Shown here piece after piece: positions 32,700 to 42,222 of a DNA stretch of 64,000 nucleotides; position 1 is the stretch's first letter, and each line of letters starts with the position of its first letter. The DNA comes from Myxococcales bacterium (lineage in GTDB: Bacteria; Myxococcota; B64-G9). The notes under the pieces are model-generated. The model was not told where the DNA came from. It worked only from the letters and a program-made list of their open reading frames with translations, and did no database searches. The position numbers were made by a program, and so were the translations under genes. Where the stretch lies: contig JAAZNF010000028.1 in NCBI GenBank assembly GCA_012798435.1, forward strand, positions 97,256 through 161,255, read 5' to 3'.

Positions 32700-34802
32700 A
32701 TGGCGCGCGCGCTCTTCCTTTCGCTTTCGCTCTGGCTGCTGGGTTCTGTCGTGGGCGCGGCGTCGCCGGCCACGGCCCCGGAGCCCGACGATCCCTTCCT
32801 CTGGCTGGAGGAGGTGAGCGGGGAGAAGGCCATGGCCTGGGTCAACGAGCGCAACGCCGAGTCCAGCCGCGAGCTCGCGGGCGACCCGGGATTCGCCCGG
32901 CTCGAGGCCCGGCTGCTTTCCATCCTGGACTCCAAGGAGCGCATCCCTTTCGTGGAGCGGCTCGGGGAACCGCTCTACAACTTCTGGCGGGACGAGAAGA
33001 ACGAGCGCGGGCTGTGGCGGCGCACCCCGCTCGCCGAGTACCGCAAGCCCGCCCCGGCCTGGGAGACGGTGCTGGATCTGGACGCGCTGGCCCGGCAGGA
33101 GAAGGAGGACTGGATCTGGAAGGGCAACGCTTGCCTGCCGCCGGAATACCGTCGCTGCCTGCTGTTCCTCTCGCGCGGCGGCTCGGACGCGGTGGTGGTG
33201 CGGGAGTTCGATGTGGTCGACAAGGCCTTCGTGCCGGACGGTTTCTTTTTGCCCGAGGCCAAGAGCGCCGCCGCCTGGATCGACCGCGACCACCTGTTCG
33301 TGGGGACGGACTTCGGCCCGGGCAGCCTCACCGACTCGGGCTATCCGCGGATCATCAAGCGCTGGCGACGCGGCACCCCGCTCAGCGAGGCCGAGCCGGT
33401 CTTCGAGGGGCGGCCCGAGGACGTGTCGGCGTTCGGGTTCCGCGACCTCTCCGAGGGCTTCGAGCGCGACATCGTGGGACGGCGGGTGAGCTTCTTCGCC
33501 AGCGAATACTTCGTCCTCCTCGGCGGCAAGCGGGTGCACCTCGACGTGCCCCCGGACGCGGACCTGCAAACGCACCGCTCGTGGCTGTTCGTCACCCTGC
33601 GCAGCGACTGGATCGTCGGCGGCAACACCTACCCGGCCGGTTCGCTGCTGGCCATCGGGTTCGACGACTTCTTGCAGGGCCGGCGGGACTTCGCCACCCT
33701 GTTCGCGCCCGGCCCACGCATCGCGCTGGAGACCTTCACGCCTCTTCGAGACGGCGTGATCGTGAACGCCCTCGACAACGTGAGGACCCGGCTCACCCTG
33801 TGGCAGTGGCAAGCCGGCGCCTGGACCCAGAAGCCCATCCCGGGGGTCCCGGACATCGGCAGCGCCTCGGCGTTGGCCCTAGACGCCGATCGCAGCGACG
33901 AGTTCTTTCTCACCTCCATGGACTTCTTGACCCCCACCACGCTCTCGCTGGGGAGACCGGGGACGAAACTGGAACCGCTGAAGCGGTTGCCGGCGTTTTT
34001 CCGGTCCGACGGGCTGATCATGAGCCAGCACGAGGCGGCCTCCGCCGACGGGACCCGCATCCCCTATTTCTTGGTCACGAAAAAGGGCCTCGTCTTGAAT
34101 GGCCAGACCCCCACCCTGCTCTACGGCTACGGCGGCTTCGAGATCTCCCTGACGCCGTTCTACGCCGCCACATGGGGCGCGGCCTGGCTGGAGCGCGGCG
34201 GGGCCCTGGCCGTGGCGAACATCCGCGGCGGCGGCGAGTTCGGCCCCGCCTGGCACCAGGCGGCCCTGCGCGAGAACCGGCCCCGGGCCTACCAGGACTT
34301 CATCGCGGTCGCCGAGGACCTGATCCGCCGCAAGATCACCCGGAGCGAGAAGCTCGGCATCATGGGCGGGAGCAACGGCGGGCTGCTCGTGGGCAACATG
34401 CTGACCCGGCGCCCGGACCTCTTCGGGGCGGTGGTGTGCCAGGTGCCGCTGCTCGACATGCGGCGCTACCGCAAGCTGCTCGCCGGCGCCAGCTGGATGG
34501 AGGAATACGGCGATCCCGACGACCCGCGGCAGTGGGAGTTCATCCGGACGTTCTCCCCCTACCATAACCTCAAGGCCGGCGTGCGCTACCCGCGGACGCT
34601 GTTCACCACCTCCACCCGCGACGACCGCGTCCACCCCGGCCACGCCCGCAAGATGGCGGCCCGCATGAAGGAGCTGGGCCAGGACGTGCTGTACTTCGAA
34701 AACACCGCCGGGGGACACGCCGGGGCGGCCACCAACAAGCAGAAGGCCCACATCATGGCGCTGGAATTTGCCTTCCTCGCCCGCCAGCTCGGCCTGCGCT
34801 GA
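32700..34802 (+). CDS. Prolyl oligopeptidase family (S9) serine peptidase, secreted
   Basis: The ATG at 32700 follows GGGAGGT and begins a signal peptide (ending GAASPA), so the 700-residue enzyme is exported. An N-terminal segment PFLWLEEVSGEKAMAWVNERN is typical of the family, then a seven-blade propeller, then an alpha/beta hydrolase. The catalytic Ser lies in GIMGGSNGG, the Asp in TSTRDDRVHPGH and the His in AGGHAGA. The propeller restricts access to short peptides, and cleavage is usually after Pro. It probably supplies peptides in the periplasm. The ~75-residue open frame upstream of 32700 has no coding character. Confidence 0.95.
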   Translation: MARALFLSLSLWLLGSVVGAASPATAPEPDDPFLWLEEVSGEKAMAWVNERNAESSRELAGDPGFARLEARLLSILDSKERIPFVERLGEPLYNFWRDEKNERGLWRRTPLAEYRKPAPAWETVLDLDALARQEKEDWIWKGNACLPPEYRRCLLFLSRGGSDAVVVREFDVVDKAFVPDGFFLPEAKSAAAWIDRDHLFVGTDFGPGSLTDSGYPRIIKRWRRGTPLSEAEPVFEGRPEDVSAFGFRDLSEGFERDIVGRRVSFFASEYFVLLGGKRVHLDVPPDADLQTHRSWLFVTLRSDWIVGGNTYPAGSLLAIGFDDFLQGRRDFATLFAPGPRIALETFTPLRDGVIVNALDNVRTRLTLWQWQAGAWTQKPIPGVPDIGSASALALDADRSDEFFLTSMDFLTPTTLSLGRPGTKLEPLKRLPAFFRSDGLIMSQHEAASADGTRIPYFLVTKKGLVLNGQTPTLLYGYGGFEISLTPFYAATWGAAWLERGGALAVANIRGGGEFGPAWHQAALRENRPRAYQDFIAVAEDLIRRKITRSEKLGIMGGSNGGLLVGNMLTRRPDLFGAVVCQVPLLDMRRYRKLLAGASWMEEYGDPDDPRQWEFIRTFSPYHNLKAGVRYPRTLFTTSTRDDRVHPGHARKMAARMKELGQDVLYFENTAGGHAGAATNKQKAHIMALEFAFLARQLGLR

Positions 34803-34851
34803 CACCCTCTACCCTTGCCGCCACGCTCGTAACGCCGCATAATCGCACCGC

Positions 34852-35985
34852 ATGCGCGCGTCGCCCGTTCGACTCGTGTCTTCCCCCGTTCTCGCCTGGC
34901 TCGCGGGCCTGGCCGTGGCCCTCCTTGTTGCCGCCTGCGGGCCCGGGACCATCGAGGAGATCGATCCCGACGGCGGGCAGACGGACGGGGGCCACGACGG
35001 CGGCGACGCCGGCCCCGACGGCGGTGGCGACATCGACCCCAACCAGGACAGCGACGGCGACGGGCTGCCGGACGTGTGGGAGCTTTCGGCGGGCGACAAG
35101 GCGCGCCTGGACCCGAACAAGCGCGACAGCGACGGCGACGGCACCCCCGACGGGGCCGAGGACTACGACGGCGACGGGCTGTCCAACCTGGAGGAGCTGG
35201 CCGCCGCGCGCTTTACGGCCATCCCGGCCGAACCGCCGCCCCACCCGCTGCGCCGGGATCTGCTCATCGAGCTCGACAGCATGAGCGGCCGGGCGCCGGA
35301 GGAGGAGGCGCTCCTCATGGCCGCCCGGGCCTTCGCCGCCCTGTCCTTGCAGAACCCCGACGGTTCGAGCGGCGTCCAGTTGCATGTTGTCCCCGACGAG
35401 CGGGATCTGCCCGCGCAGGAGTTCGACGGCTCCTTCGAGCAACGCTGGGCTTACCTCGCCGCTCACGGCCCCGAGATGAACGACGGCCTCTCCCCGCCCC
35501 TGCCGCTGCGAAAAATGGTCCACGTCATGGCGGTGGCCCGGCGCGCCGACATCCCCGACCGCGGCGGCGAGGTGGTGGCGGCCGACTCCGACCCGGAGCA
35601 GGCCGGGGTGTTCATCTACCGCGACGTGATCGAGGCCAATTTCCCCGCCTGCGAGCGCACCATGCCCCCGCTGCTGCCGGCCATCACCGTGCTGGAGATG
35701 ACCGGAAGCACCCTCATCCACGAGGTCGGCCACACCCTTCAGCTCGGCCACGACACGGCCGCGGGCGGCGGCGTCAACAGCTACAACATCATGGCGGTGC
35801 CGGGAAGCTGCGGCGAGGCCCAGATGCGCACCCACGGCGCCGACAACCACGACCCCGACCAGGGCGCCACCGAGGAGACCGGCGAGCCGCGTTTCTCGGC
35901 CCCCGCCGCCCAGCTCATGCGCTGGACGCGCAAGCTCTCGGTGGAGACGGCGGCCATGGAGGACGAGGACGGCTACGAGATGTGA
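34852..35985 (+). CDS. Lipoprotein with DxDxDG calcium repeats and a metzincin-like domain
   Basis: The 377-residue product has a lipoprotein signal (lipobox VAAC) and an acidic linker rich in DGG. Two or three DSDGDG-x-PD units follow (DSDGDGLPDVWE, DSDGDGTPDGAE, YDGDGLSNLEE), the thrombospondin-type-3-like calcium-binding repeats. The C-terminal half carries HEVGHTLQLGH at 290-300, with all three zinc His but Gln where HExxHxxGxxH has Gly, and then SYNIMAVPG as a Met-turn. It is thus a plausible active surface metalloprotease, unlike the lipoprotein at 2313-4172. Its start lies 49 bases after the S9 peptidase. Confidence 0.82.
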   Translation: MRASPVRLVSSPVLAWLAGLAVALLVAACGPGTIEEIDPDGGQTDGGHDGGDAGPDGGGDIDPNQDSDGDGLPDVWELSAGDKARLDPNKRDSDGDGTPDGAEDYDGDGLSNLEELAAARFTAIPAEPPPHPLRRDLLIELDSMSGRAPEEEALLMAARAFAALSLQNPDGSSGVQLHVVPDERDLPAQEFDGSFEQRWAYLAAHGPEMNDGLSPPLPLRKMVHVMAVARRADIPDRGGEVVAADSDPEQAGVFIYRDVIEANFPACERTMPPLLPAITVLEMTGSTLIHEVGHTLQLGHDTAAGGGVNSYNIMAVPGSCGEAQMRTHGADNHDPDQGATEETGEPRFSAPAAQLMRWTRKLSVETAAMEDEDGYEM

Positions 35986-36067
35986 GGGCGCGCCGCCCCC
36001 TCGGCCTGCCGGTTCCAGCGCGCGGCCGATGGTCGAGCGCCTGGCGATCTTGCGTCGTCTTGCGTCG

Positions 36068-37105
36068 TCAGCAGATCCGCGGCAGCGGCTCGCCCTCGAA
36101 GACGTCGAGCAACCGCTCCCCGCCGATGCGGGTGCGGGCCACCACCTTGCCGGGATGCGCCGCCACCACCTCGCCGATGGAGGCCGCGCCGGCGCAGGCC
36201 GGCAGCGCCCGAAGCAGAGAGAGCGCCTCGTCGGCGCGCTCCGCGGGGAGCACCGCCACGAAACGCCCCTCGCAGGCCATCTGCAGCGGGTCCAGGCCCA
36301 GGATGTCGGCCGCTGCGCGGGTGGCTGGCGAGACGGGGACGCTGGCCTCGTCGATCCAAAAGCCCGTGCCCGACTGCTCGGCGAACTCGTTCAGCACCGC
36401 GGCCAGGCCGCCGCGGGTGGGATCGCGCAGCGCGTGCACCCCGGGGATGCGCTCGAGCAGCGCCATGACCTCGCCCGCCACCGGGGCGCAGTCGGAGCCA
36501 AGCTCGAGCCCGGCGTCGATACCGGCCCGCAGCGCCAGGATGGTGGTGCCGTGGTCGCCCACCGGGCCGCTGACCAGGACGTGGTCGCCGGGGCGAATCT
36601 GTCGCGGCCCGACGCTCACTCCCGGCAGCACCTGGCCCACCCCGGTGGTGGTGACGAACACCCGGTCGCCCTTCCCGCGCGGCACCACCTTGGTGTCGCC
36701 GGTGACGATGGAGACGCCGGCGCCGGCGCAGGCCTGGGCCATGCTGGCCACGATGCGCTCCAGCTCCGCGATGGTGAGCCCCTCCTCCAGCACGAAGGCC
36801 GCGGCCAGCGAAGACGGCCGCGCCCCGCACATGGCCACGTCGTTCACCGTGCCGCACACCGAGAGCTTGCCGATGTCCCCGCCGGGAAAGAACAGCGGAT
36901 CCACCACGAAGGCGTCGGTGGAGATGGCCAGCGGCCCCGCGATCGGCACCACCGCCCCGTCGTGCAGCTCGTGCAGCGCCGGGCTGGGGAGGTATTTGAG
37001 GAACAGCGAGCGCACCAGTCGCGCGGTGGCCCGGCCGCCGCTGCCATGGGCCAACTCGACGCGGGCGTCGTGCACGACAAGATCGTTGTCCGGTTCTCTT
37101 TTCAT
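36068..37105 (-). CDS. hypE: Hydrogenase maturation protein HypE
   Basis: HypE dehydrates the carbamoyl group on its C-terminal Cys to make the cyanide ligand of [NiFe] hydrogenases. The 345-residue protein ends in PRIC, the defining tail with the acceptor Cys. HGSGG near residue 20 and the segment DPTRGGLAAVLNE belong to the AIR-synthase-like (PurM) fold that binds ATP. It lies on the same strand as hypABFCD but is separated from hypD by a plus-strand gene, so it must have its own promoter. HypF, its partner, is encoded 2.2 kb away. Confidence 0.98.
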   Translation of the reverse strand: MKREPDNDLVVHDARVELAHGSGGRATARLVRSLFLKYLPSPALHELHDGAVVPIAGPLAISTDAFVVDPLFFPGGDIGKLSVCGTVNDVAMCGARPSSLAAAFVLEEGLTIAELERIVASMAQACAGAGVSIVTGDTKVVPRGKGDRVFVTTTGVGQVLPGVSVGPRQIRPGDHVLVSGPVGDHGTTILALRAGIDAGLELGSDCAPVAGEVMALLERIPGVHALRDPTRGGLAAVLNEFAEQSGTGFWIDEASVPVSPATRAAADILGLDPLQMACEGRFVAVLPAERADEALSLLRALPACAGAASIGEVVAAHPGKVVARTRIGGERLLDVFEGEPLPRIC

Positions 37106-37184
37106 GGTTCGCCGACCCTACCACGCGGACCGGCGGCGTCCAAAATCCTTGATCGCCCACGCGCGCGGGCGGTATTCTCCGCCC

Positions 37185-37790
37185 ATGCGGGCACGCCTTA
37201 CGGCATGGCTCATCGGGATGGCGTTGCTCCTGTCCATCCCGGCCACGGCCCAGACCGTGGTCGAGATCGATCTCCCCACCGCGGCCCGGCTCTTCTCCAG
37301 CCAGCGCTTCGGTGGCGGGATCCGCCTGCTGGCCGAGATCGCCAACAACTACCGCAAGCACACCAACGTGCGCATCCGCTCGCGCATGCGCCAGGACGAG
37401 CTGGGCACGCTGGCCCGGGCGCTGCGCTACGACTTCGACGGCAGTGGCACAGCCTACCTGCCCGAGGTCACGGTGTGGGCGGTCACCGGGGCCACCGGCA
37501 CGCGGGTGCTGCTGCTCTCGTCGATCCTCGAGCCCGACGCGGTCCTCTTGTGCCAGGATCTCGACTTCCTGCGCGGGGCGGCGGCCTTCGAGCTTCTCCA
37601 GGCCGTGCGCGCGGGGCGCCTGGGTGCAGAGAGCGCACGCCAGCGCGCCGCGGCGCTGGGTATCGAGATGCAGATCAGCGAGTCCGAGCAGGGCGAGCTC
37701 AACATCTCGTTTTTCGGCCGCGGCGACGACATCCGCCCCATGACCGGAAAACTAGCGGTGTTCGAGCCCCCCGAGCTGGCCTGGGACTGA
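37185..37790 (+). CDS. Secreted protein of unknown function
   Basis: The ATG at 37185 starts a signal peptide that ends PATAQT. The mature part (201 residues in total) has LPTAARLFSSQRFGGGIRLLAEIANNYRKH, then basic RIRSRMRQDELGTLARALRY and beta segments. No motif is recognised and no ribosome site is obvious. It is inserted between hypE and hypD on the opposite strand, which interrupts the usual hyp order. That suggests a later insertion or rearrangement rather than a role in hydrogenase maturation. Confidence 0.65.
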   Translation: MRARLTAWLIGMALLLSIPATAQTVVEIDLPTAARLFSSQRFGGGIRLLAEIANNYRKHTNVRIRSRMRQDELGTLARALRYDFDGSGTAYLPEVTVWAVTGATGTRVLLLSSILEPDAVLLCQDLDFLRGAAAFELLQAVRAGRLGAESARQRAAALGIEMQISESEQGELNISFFGRGDDIRPMTGKLAVFEPPELAWD

Positions 37791-37938
37791 TCTACTACCG
37801 CCGAGAATGTTGCCAGGGTGCGGTTGGTTTCGAGCCAGGTCGAAGCGCGCGAGCAGAGGCGGGCACGAACCGCCGGAGCGAGGCGAGGTACGGGGAGGTG
37901 CGAGCGGCAGCGAGCCACCTTCCCGTGCTATAGGACGG

Positions 37939-39033
37939 CTAGCCGCCGTATCGGTAGTAGGCGGCGCAGGTGCCCTCGTTCGAGACCATGCACGGGCCGA
38001 CCGGACGGGCGGGGCGGCAGGCGTCGCCGAACAGCGGGCAGGCGGTGGGCCTCACCGCGCCCACCAGCACCTGCCCGCACAGACACCCCGCGGGCTCCGA
38101 ACTCTCGGGGACGGACACGGCCAAGACCCGGCCGGCATCCTGGGCGGCGAACTCGGGCCGGAGCGAAAGGCCGCTTTGCGGGATTTCCCCCAGCCCGCGC
38201 CAGCGGCTGTCCGTCGCCACGAAGACCTCTTCCATGATCTCGCGGGCCCGCGCGTTCCCCGGCCCGCTCACCGCCACGCGGTACTCGATCTCCACCTCGG
38301 CGCGACCGGTCCTGAGCTGGCGCAGCAACATCAGGATCGAGAGCAGCACGTCGGCCGGCTCGAACCCGGCCACCACGCACGGGACGCGCCGTTCTTCCGC
38401 CAGCGGGCGGTAGGCGTCGGCCCCGATGATGGCGCTGACGTGCCCGGGGAGCAGGAGCCCTTGAACCGCGAAGTCGGGCCGGGCGAACAGGGCCGCGAGC
38501 GCCGGCGGCACCAGCTTGTGCGCCGAGAACAGGTAGAAGTTGGGGACGTCGCGCGCCGCGAGCAGCGCCGCGGCGGCGGTGGGCGCGGTGGTCTCGAAGC
38601 CCACCGCCAGGAACACCACCCTCCGGTCGGGCCGCTCGCGGGCGAGCCGGACCGCGTCCAGCGGCGAGTACACCACGCGCACCTCGGCGCCCCGGGCGCG
38701 CGCCTGGGCCAGCGAGGAGACCGTCCCCGGCACCCGCAGCATGTCGCCGAAGCTGGCCACGGTCACGTCCGGCAATTCGGCGATGGCGATGGCTCGATCC
38801 AGCGTCTCGTTGGGGGTCACGCATACCGGACAGCCGGGGCCGGACACCAACTCCACCGAGGGGGGCAGGAGCCTGGGGATGCCCGCGCGGCGGATGGCCA
38901 CGGTGTGGGTCCCGCACACCTCCATGAAGCGGACCGGCGGCAACTCCCGCGCCTCCCGCCGGATGGCGTCGAGCAAGCGGGTGGCGAGGGCGGGATCGTC
39001 GAGCGCCGCGCGCAGCTTTTGCCCCGCGTTCAT
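37939..39033 (-). CDS. hypD: Hydrogenase maturation protein HypD
   Basis: HypD holds a [4Fe-4S] cluster and, with HypC, assembles the Fe(CN)2CO unit. The 364-residue product has VCGTHT (~39-44) and the SGPGCPVCVTP loop (~64-74). The C-terminal Cys set that binds the cluster appears as GCLCGQ, CPLFGDAC and GPCMVSNEGTC. Length is normal. Its ATG overlaps the hypC stop as ATGA, in keeping with the HypCD complex. Confidence 0.98.
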   Translation of the reverse strand: MNAGQKLRAALDDPALATRLLDAIRREARELPPVRFMEVCGTHTVAIRRAGIPRLLPPSVELVSGPGCPVCVTPNETLDRAIAIAELPDVTVASFGDMLRVPGTVSSLAQARARGAEVRVVYSPLDAVRLARERPDRRVVFLAVGFETTAPTAAAALLAARDVPNFYLFSAHKLVPPALAALFARPDFAVQGLLLPGHVSAIIGADAYRPLAEERRVPCVVAGFEPADVLLSILMLLRQLRTGRAEVEIEYRVAVSGPGNARAREIMEEVFVATDSRWRGLGEIPQSGLSLRPEFAAQDAGRVLAVSVPESSEPAGCLCGQVLVGAVRPTACPLFGDACRPARPVGPCMVSNEGTCAAYYRYGG

Positions 39034-39260
39034 CCGCCGTCCTCTCCGGCGGCCGCGATCTGGCGGATGAGGTCCAGGGTGGAGCGGGCCTCCTCCTCGT
39101 CCAGGCGCTGGATGGCGAACCCGGCGTGGATGAGCACGAAGTCGCCCACCGCCGCCTCCGGCAGCATGGCGAAGCTCACCTCGCGCCTCACCCCCGCCTG
39201 CTCCACCGCGCCCATCTCACCCTGGCGCGAGAGCACCTTCATGGGGACCGCCAGGCACAT
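39030..39260 (-). CDS. hypC: Hydrogenase maturation chaperone HypC
   Basis: The 76-residue protein begins MCLAVPMKV; the Cys after Met is the residue that holds iron and contacts HypD. The rest is a small OB-like barrel (VGDFVLIHAGFAIQRLDEEEA), typical of HypC/HupF. Its ATG follows two bases after the hypF stop, and its end overlaps hypD, so the order hypF-hypC-hypD is translated as a unit. Confidence 0.97.
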   Translation of the reverse strand: MCLAVPMKVLSRQGEMGAVEQAGVRREVSFAMLPEAAVGDFVLIHAGFAIQRLDEEEARSTLDLIRQIAAAGEDGG

Positions 39261-39262
39261 GC

Positions 39263-41533
39263 TCACCTCTCCTTCCGGGCCGCGGCCACCGCCGCCTGGC
39301 CCAGGCACAGGCCGCCGTCGTTGGCCGGCACCCGCCGGTGGACGATCACCGAAAACTCCTCTTGTTGCAACTCGCCCTCCAGCCGGGATTGCAAGCGCCG
39401 GTTCATGAAGCACCCGCCCGAGAGCGCCACCCGCGCCGGGCCGCCCCGCCGGCGGATCTCCCGGCAACAGGCCACCAGCCCACGCGAGAGCGACTCATGG
39501 AACCGCGCCGAGAGCGCAGGGACGGGGACGCCGCGCGCGCGCTCGCAGAGCAGACCATCGAGGAGCGGGCGCCAGTCGAGATCGAGTAGCGAACCGTTCT
39601 CGCGAAGCGGCATCTCCCAGGGGGGACCTTCATCGGCGCCGGCCGCCGCCTCCAGCTCGGCCGCGGCCTGGCCGTCGTATTCCGCGCGCGGGCAGATCCC
39701 CAGCAGCGCCGAGACGCCGTCGAAGAGCCTACCGGCGCTGGAACACACCGGGGTGTTCACGCCGCGCGCGGCGGCGGTGAGCACGCCCTGGAACAATCGC
39801 TCCTCGACGTCGAAGAGCGCGCGGGCGGCCCGCGCCCGGTCCGGGCCGCCGGCGGCGAGCAGCAACCCTACCGCGGTCCGCCACGGCTCGCGCACCGCCG
39901 CGTCTCCGCCAGGAAGCCCGAAGGGAAGCAGCCGCGCCGCCCGCCGGTAGCGCGCCGCCGAACCCACCAGCACCTCGCCGCCCCAGATGGTCCCGTCGTC
40001 GCCCAGCCCGGTCCCGTCGAGGCACAGGCCGATGGCGTCGCCCTCCACGCCGGCGTCCGCCAGCGCCGCGGCCAGGTGGGCGTGATGGTGCTGCACCTGG
40101 AGAAGCGGCAGCCCCAGCTCTTGCGCCAGCCGGGTGGAGCCGTAGTCCGGATGGAGGTCGCAGGCCACCCGGCGGGGCGTGATGCCGGTGATGCGCGAAA
40201 GCTGCGAAAGCGAGCGCCGGAAGTGCTCGAAGGTCACCGGGTTGTCGAGGTCGCCGATGTGTTGCGAGAGGTACGCCTGACCGTCGCGCGTAAGACAGAA
40301 GGTGTTCTTCATCTGGGCCCCGACCGCCAGCAGTCCGTCGGGCGCGCCTGGCAAGGGCACGGGCTCCGGGGCGTACCCCCGCGAGCGGCGCACCAGCGCC
40401 GGCCCGCCCGCCGCGAGGAAGGACACCGAGTCGTCGCAGGCCACCCGGATCTCCCGGTCGTGGAGCAGAAAGGCGTCGCACAGGTTTGCAAGCCGATCGA
40501 GGGCCTCGCGGTTGTCGCAGGCGATGGGCTCCTCGGAGAGGTTCCCCGAGGTCATGACCAGCGCCGGAAACTCGCGGCACAGCAGGTGGTGCAGCGGGGT
40601 GTAGGGCAGCATGATCCCCAGGCGGCCCAGGCCGGGGGCCAGAAGCGGCGCGAGCGGCGAGCCCGGTAGCGCCTCCAGCAGCACGATGGGCCGCGCCGCC
40701 GACTCGAGCAGTGCGGCCTCCGGGGCGCTGACGCGGGCGACGCGGCGGGCGTCGTCGAGCCCGGCCACCATGAGCGCCAGCGGCTTTCGCCCCCGCCGTT
40801 TTCGCCTGCGCAGCTCGGCCACCGCCTCTTCCCGGCCGGCGTCCACCGAAAGGTGGAACCCGCCCAGCCCCTTCAATGCCAGGATGCGCCCCTCCCGCAG
40901 CAGCGCGATGCTCCCGGCCAACGGATCTCCCGCCAGCGGATTCCCCCGAGCGTCGCACCAGGACAGGCGCGGCCCGCATTCGGCGCAGGCCACCGGCTCG
41001 GCGTGGAAGCGCCGATCGCCGGGATCCTGGTACTCGGCGCGGCAACTCTGGCACAGCGGGAAGGCCTTCATCGAGGTGCGCGCCCGGTCATACGGCAGCG
41101 ACTCGATGATGGTGTAGCGCGGCCCGCAGCGGGTGCAGTTGATGAAGGGGTAGCGGTGGCGCCGGTCCTCAGGGTCGAACATCTCGCGCAGGCAGTCCGG
41201 GCAGGTGGCCAGGTCCGCCGGGATGCGCGCGCGGCCGTCGCTCGGCGTGCTCTCCGACTCCAGGATGCGAAAGCCCGCGGGCAGCGAGGCGGGGATGGGT
41301 TCGGCCTCGATCGAATCGACGTGCGCCAACCCCGGCACGACGTCGGACAGCCGCGCGCGAAAGGCAGCGAGCTTGTCTGCCGGGCCCTGGACCTCGATCA
41401 CCACCGCGCGGCCGGTGTTGCGCACGCTCCCCGAAAGCCCCAGGTCCGCCGCCAGCCGGTACACCGCGGGGCGGAAGCCCACCCCCTGCACCCGCCCGGT
41501 GACGGAGAGCCGGATGGCCGCATCGCCGCTCAT
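39263..41533 (-). CDS. hypF: Carbamoyltransferase HypF
   Basis: HypF makes carbamoyl-adenylate and transfers the group to HypE. The 756-residue protein shows the full order: an acylphosphatase-like domain with TGRVQGVGFRP near residue 12; two zinc-finger pairs built on CPDCLREMFDP and CTRCGPRYT, then CQSC and CAECGP; a YrdC-like domain with KGLGGFHLSVDA; and a Kae1-like domain with VQHHHAHLAAALADAG. The start at 41533 overlaps the hypB stop (ATGA); a longer frame upstream is an antisense-like extension. Usual lengths are 740-780. Confidence 0.98.
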   Translation of the reverse strand: MSGDAAIRLSVTGRVQGVGFRPAVYRLAADLGLSGSVRNTGRAVVIEVQGPADKLAAFRARLSDVVPGLAHVDSIEAEPIPASLPAGFRILESESTPSDGRARIPADLATCPDCLREMFDPEDRRHRYPFINCTRCGPRYTIIESLPYDRARTSMKAFPLCQSCRAEYQDPGDRRFHAEPVACAECGPRLSWCDARGNPLAGDPLAGSIALLREGRILALKGLGGFHLSVDAGREEAVAELRRRKRRGRKPLALMVAGLDDARRVARVSAPEAALLESAARPIVLLEALPGSPLAPLLAPGLGRLGIMLPYTPLHHLLCREFPALVMTSGNLSEEPIACDNREALDRLANLCDAFLLHDREIRVACDDSVSFLAAGGPALVRRSRGYAPEPVPLPGAPDGLLAVGAQMKNTFCLTRDGQAYLSQHIGDLDNPVTFEHFRRSLSQLSRITGITPRRVACDLHPDYGSTRLAQELGLPLLQVQHHHAHLAAALADAGVEGDAIGLCLDGTGLGDDGTIWGGEVLVGSAARYRRAARLLPFGLPGGDAAVREPWRTAVGLLLAAGGPDRARAARALFDVEERLFQGVLTAAARGVNTPVCSSAGRLFDGVSALLGICPRAEYDGQAAAELEAAAGADEGPPWEMPLRENGSLLDLDWRPLLDGLLCERARGVPVPALSARFHESLSRGLVACCREIRRRGGPARVALSGGCFMNRRLQSRLEGELQQEEFSVIVHRRVPANDGGLCLGQAAVAAARKER

Positions 41534-42222
41534 GCGCGCGTTCGCTTCCTCCCGCGGCCGGTGCCCTTGCGGCGCCGCTCGAGCTGGGATTCGAGCCAGG
41601 CGTAGAAGGCCGGCAGGCCCTGGCCGGTGCGGCAGGAGACGTCGAGGATGCGCAGGCCGGGGTGGACCCGGCGCGCCGCCCGGTGGATGGCCGCGAGCTT
41701 GACGTCCAGGTGGGGCAAGAGGTCGATCTTGTTGACGAGCAAGAGCGAAGATTCGCGGAACATGAGCGGGTACTTGGCCGGCTTGTCCTCGCCCTCGGTC
41801 ACCGCGGAGAGCACCACCTTGTGATCCTCGCCCACCACGAACTCCGCCGGGCACACCAGGTTGCCGACGTTCTCGATCACCAGCACGTCCAGCCGCCCCA
41901 GCGGAGCGCCGGCCAGCGCCGGGGCGATCATGCCCGCGTCCAGGTGACAGGCGCCGCGGGTGTTGATCTGGTGCACCCAGGCCGCCCCGGCGCGCTCCAC
42001 CCGGCGCGCGTCCAGGGTGGTCTGGATGTCGCCCTCGATGACGCCGATGCGAAGCCGGCCGCGCAGATCGCGCAGGGTGCGCTCCAGCAGGGCGGTCTTC
42101 CCCGCCCCCGGCGAGCTCATCAGGTTGAGCACCAGTAGCCGGTGGCGTTCGAACAGGGCGCGGTTCTGCGCCGCCACCTGGTGGTTGGCGTCCAGGATGT
42201 CCTTGAGCACGGTGACCTTCAT
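41530..42222 (-). CDS. hypB: Hydrogenase nickel incorporation GTPase HypB
   Basis: HypB hydrolyses GTP to drive nickel insertion with HypA. The 230-residue protein has the P-loop SSPGAGKT (36-43), GDIQTTLDARRV, the metal-binding Cys-His in GACHLDAG and NKIDLLP, the guanine motif. It lacks the His-rich stretch and N-terminal CxxC some HypB proteins use to store nickel, so it is the short form. Its ATG overlaps the hypA stop, and its own end overlaps hypF. Confidence 0.97.
   Translation of the reverse strand: MKVTVLKDILDANHQVAAQNRALFERHRLLVLNLMSSPGAGKTALLERTLRDLRGRLRIGVIEGDIQTTLDARRVERAGAAWVHQINTRGACHLDAGMIAPALAGAPLGRLDVLVIENVGNLVCPAEFVVGEDHKVVLSAVTEGEDKPAKYPLMFRESSLLLVNKIDLLPHLDVKLAAIHRAARRVHPGLRILDVSCRTGQGLPAFYAWLESQLERRRKGTGRGRKRTRA

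Noticed and set aside
37791..37938. A further copy of the structured repeat
   Set aside because: It shares only short GAGCG/GCGAG strings with the element and does not align or fold the same way.
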